From Prasinococcaceae sp. CCMP 1430 (taxonomy: Eukaryota > Prasinodermophyta > Palmophyllophyceae > Prasinococcales > Prasinococcaceae): 16,755 bases of DNA. The stretch spans positions 144,125-160,879 of the forward strand of contig RQSC01000012.1 in assembly GCA_013416795.1 (NCBI GenBank). The letters are read 5' to 3'. This document shows positions 15,741 to 16,755 of this stretch, one piece after another. Under the pieces are notes generated by a model. That model was given only the letters and a program-made list of their open reading frames with translations, did no database searches and had not been told where the DNA came from. The first letter of the stretch is position 1. Each line of letters begins with the position of its first letter. A program made the translations under genes and the position numbers.

Positions 15741-16001
15741 GGCCGCCGCCGCTCGCCGGCGCCCGTGGTCGTCGCACCCGAGGCACGCGCGAACTACTAC
15801 GAGGCGGCCGACGGCGCCGGCGGGCTGCTCGCGATCGTCAAGTCCCCCATGGGCCTCATGATGCTCATGATGGTCGGCATGGTGTTCCTGCTGCCCAAGA
15901 TGATGGACGGCATCGACCCGGAGGAGCTCAAGCAGATGCAGAAGGAGATGGCCGCCAAGCAGAAGGACAACCCGCTCAACAAGCTGCTCGGCGGGCAGTG
16001 A
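15741..16001 (+). CDS. C-terminal exon of ER membrane protein complex subunit 7 (EMC7)
   Basis: 86 aa ending at a TGA (15999-16001). The order is [14 protein letters not shown], then [20 protein letters not shown] (residues about 32-51, one transmembrane helix), then [19 protein letters not shown]. This is the hallmark of the EMC7 C-terminus: a membrane segment followed by LPKxMxxxDPEE. EMC inserts tail-anchored and multi-pass proteins in the ER membrane. The N-terminal signal peptide and lumenal beta-sandwich domain are not found upstream. A good acceptor (GCGCCCCCCGCAG, AG at 15739-15740) puts the exon start at 15741, only 21 bp after the N at 15720. The missing exons therefore lie either beyond a real intron or on another contig. 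Confidence 0.8.
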   Translation, partial: GRRRSPAPVVVAPEARANYYEAADGAGGLLAIVKSPMGLMMLMMVGMVFLLPKMMDGIDPEELKQMQKEMAAKQKDNPLNKLLGGQ

Positions 16002-16314
16002 GAACTCGGCCAGCGACGCGCTCGACGTGTAATGCTGAGTTGGTCTCTCGCCCCTCGCGACACACACACACGCACACACACACACACACCACGCAAGCAC
16101 ACACACACACGCACACACACCACGCAAGCACACACACATACGCACACGCACACATTGACACACACACACACACACACGCACACGCACACACCACGCAAGC
16201 ACACACACATGCGCTAACGCGCGCACACACACACACACGCACGAGCGCGTGTGCACGCGCACGGGCACAGCCGGTCGCAGTCCTCCACCTCGCTTTCCTT
16301 ACTCTCGCGGCCGC
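16002..16314. repeat. CA-rich imperfect microsatellite with a minisatellite core
   Basis: From about 16060 to 16242 the DNA is CA repeat with scattered CG and TG interruptions. The word ACCACGCAAGCACACACA recurs at 16088, 16119 and 16190 (spacing 31 and 71 bp), so a longer unit has been duplicated inside the microsatellite. There are no genes in this interval between the EMC7 stop and the stop of the next minus-strand gene. Confidence 0.85.
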
Positions 16315-16632
16315 TCACTCCTCGTCGTCTCCCGCGCCGTCGTCGCTGTCGCGCCGCCGCGTGTCGCCCTCCGCTGCCTCGGCGGGGGCGGCGCCGTCAC
16401 CGTCTCCCTCCGCGGCGGGCGCCTCCTTGGCCTCCTCGGCGGCCTCGGCGGCCCCCTCCGCGGCCCCGTCGGGCGCCTCGTCGCCGGCGGCGGCCTTGCC
16501 CGCGCCCTCCCTCTCCCTGCGCCGCTCCTGCCGCTCCCTGCGCTCGCGCTGCCGCTTCTCCTTCAGCTCCTTGGCGCGCTCCGACAGCTCGGGCCGGCGC
16601 TCCACGCCGTCCCAGTGCTTGCTCGCGACAAC
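16315..16632 (-). CDS. C-terminal exon of a highly charged protein
   Basis: 105 aa from a predicted acceptor (CTCGCTCAG, AG at 16634-16633) to a TGA at 16317-16315. It begins VVASKHWDGVERRPELSERA, then a continuous Lys/Arg/Glu helix (KELKEKRQRERRERQERRRE), and ends in an Ala/Glu/Asp/Gly-rich acidic tail (SDDGAGDDEE). The first 20 residues look like folded sequence; the remainder is a charged coiled coil and disordered tail of the kind found in nuclear or cytoskeletal proteins. No family can be named. The preceding intron is mostly a (CA)n tract on this strand, so the rest of the gene lies beyond the right edge. Confidence 0.5.
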   Translation of the reverse strand, partial: VVASKHWDGVERRPELSERAKELKEKRQRERRERQERRREREGAGKAAAGDEAPDGAAEGAAEAAEEAKEAPAAEGDGDGAAPAEAAEGDTRRRDSDDGAGDDEE

Positions 16633-16664
16633 CTGAGCGAGATGGCGGAGCGAGCAGGCGCGCA

Positions 16665-16665
<1 letters not shown>

Positions 16666-16755
<90 letters not shown>
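16666..16755. repeat. (TG)n microsatellite at the right edge
   Basis: 45 uninterrupted TG units continuing past the window end. On the minus strand it is a (CA)n tract ending about 30 bp upstream of the predicted 3' splice site of the charged-protein exon. Confidence 0.97.

Noticed and set aside
16060-16242. CRISPR-like array of spaced repeats
   Set aside because: The repeated words are part of a CA microsatellite with irregular spacing and no unique spacers. The context is eukaryotic.

Overview
The window looks like nuclear DNA of a unicellular eukaryotic alga. It is very GC-rich with strong G/C at third codon positions, it has short GT-AG introns (about 96 to 440 bp), several genes are split, and long (CA)n/(GT)n microsatellites occur. 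The gene content is eukaryotic: 20S proteasome alpha subunit, EMC7, mTERF-type protein, peptidase C69, bestrophin. A haptophyte or an alga of comparable GC content (for example a pelagophyte) is my best guess. This is inference from composition and gene style; no marker gene fixes the taxon. No prokaryotic operons, CRISPR arrays, tRNA or rRNA genes were seen.

Layout, left to right: a possible exon tip of a minus-strand gene (1-48); a secretory sulfotransferase (minus, 2 exons, 320-1620) divergent from an mTERF-like repeat protein (plus, 4 exons, 2098-4123); about 1.2 kb with a 176-bp (CA)n array and a hairpin; a small cysteine-rich protein (plus, 5350-5670) convergent with a small leucine-rich-repeat protein (minus, 2 exons, 6050-6839); a composite TG/CA/TG array; a D-cysteine desulfhydrase-like PLP enzyme (plus, 7666-8916) convergent with a nine-ankyrin-repeat protein (minus, 9096-10148); an AT-rich spacer with a telo-box; a basic low-complexity protein (plus, 10499-11403) convergent with a headless peptidase C69 (minus, 11498-13206); an orphan bestrophin exon (plus, 13237-13378); proteasome subunit alpha-3 (minus, 2 exons, 13541-14733); the 3' part of an unrecognised gene (minus, 15199-15718); the C-terminal exon of EMC7 (plus, 15741-16001); CA-rich DNA; and the C-terminal exon of a highly charged protein (minus, 16315-16632) whose upstream intron is a (GT)n array running off the window.

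The genes do not form one pathway; this is ordinary mixed eukaryotic gene order, mostly alternating divergent and convergent pairs. The most important structural observation is that five single N characters (4699, 7638, 10554, 13379, 15720) lie at or near places where genes are truncated, change frame or change strand. Some apparent oddities (orphan bestrophin exon, headless EMC7, the truncated minus-strand gene) may therefore be contig joins rather than biology. The most interesting biological item is the mTERF-like protein, with about a dozen very regular 32-residue repeats whose introns fall at the same repeat seam. I did not find a convincing new multi-gene system.
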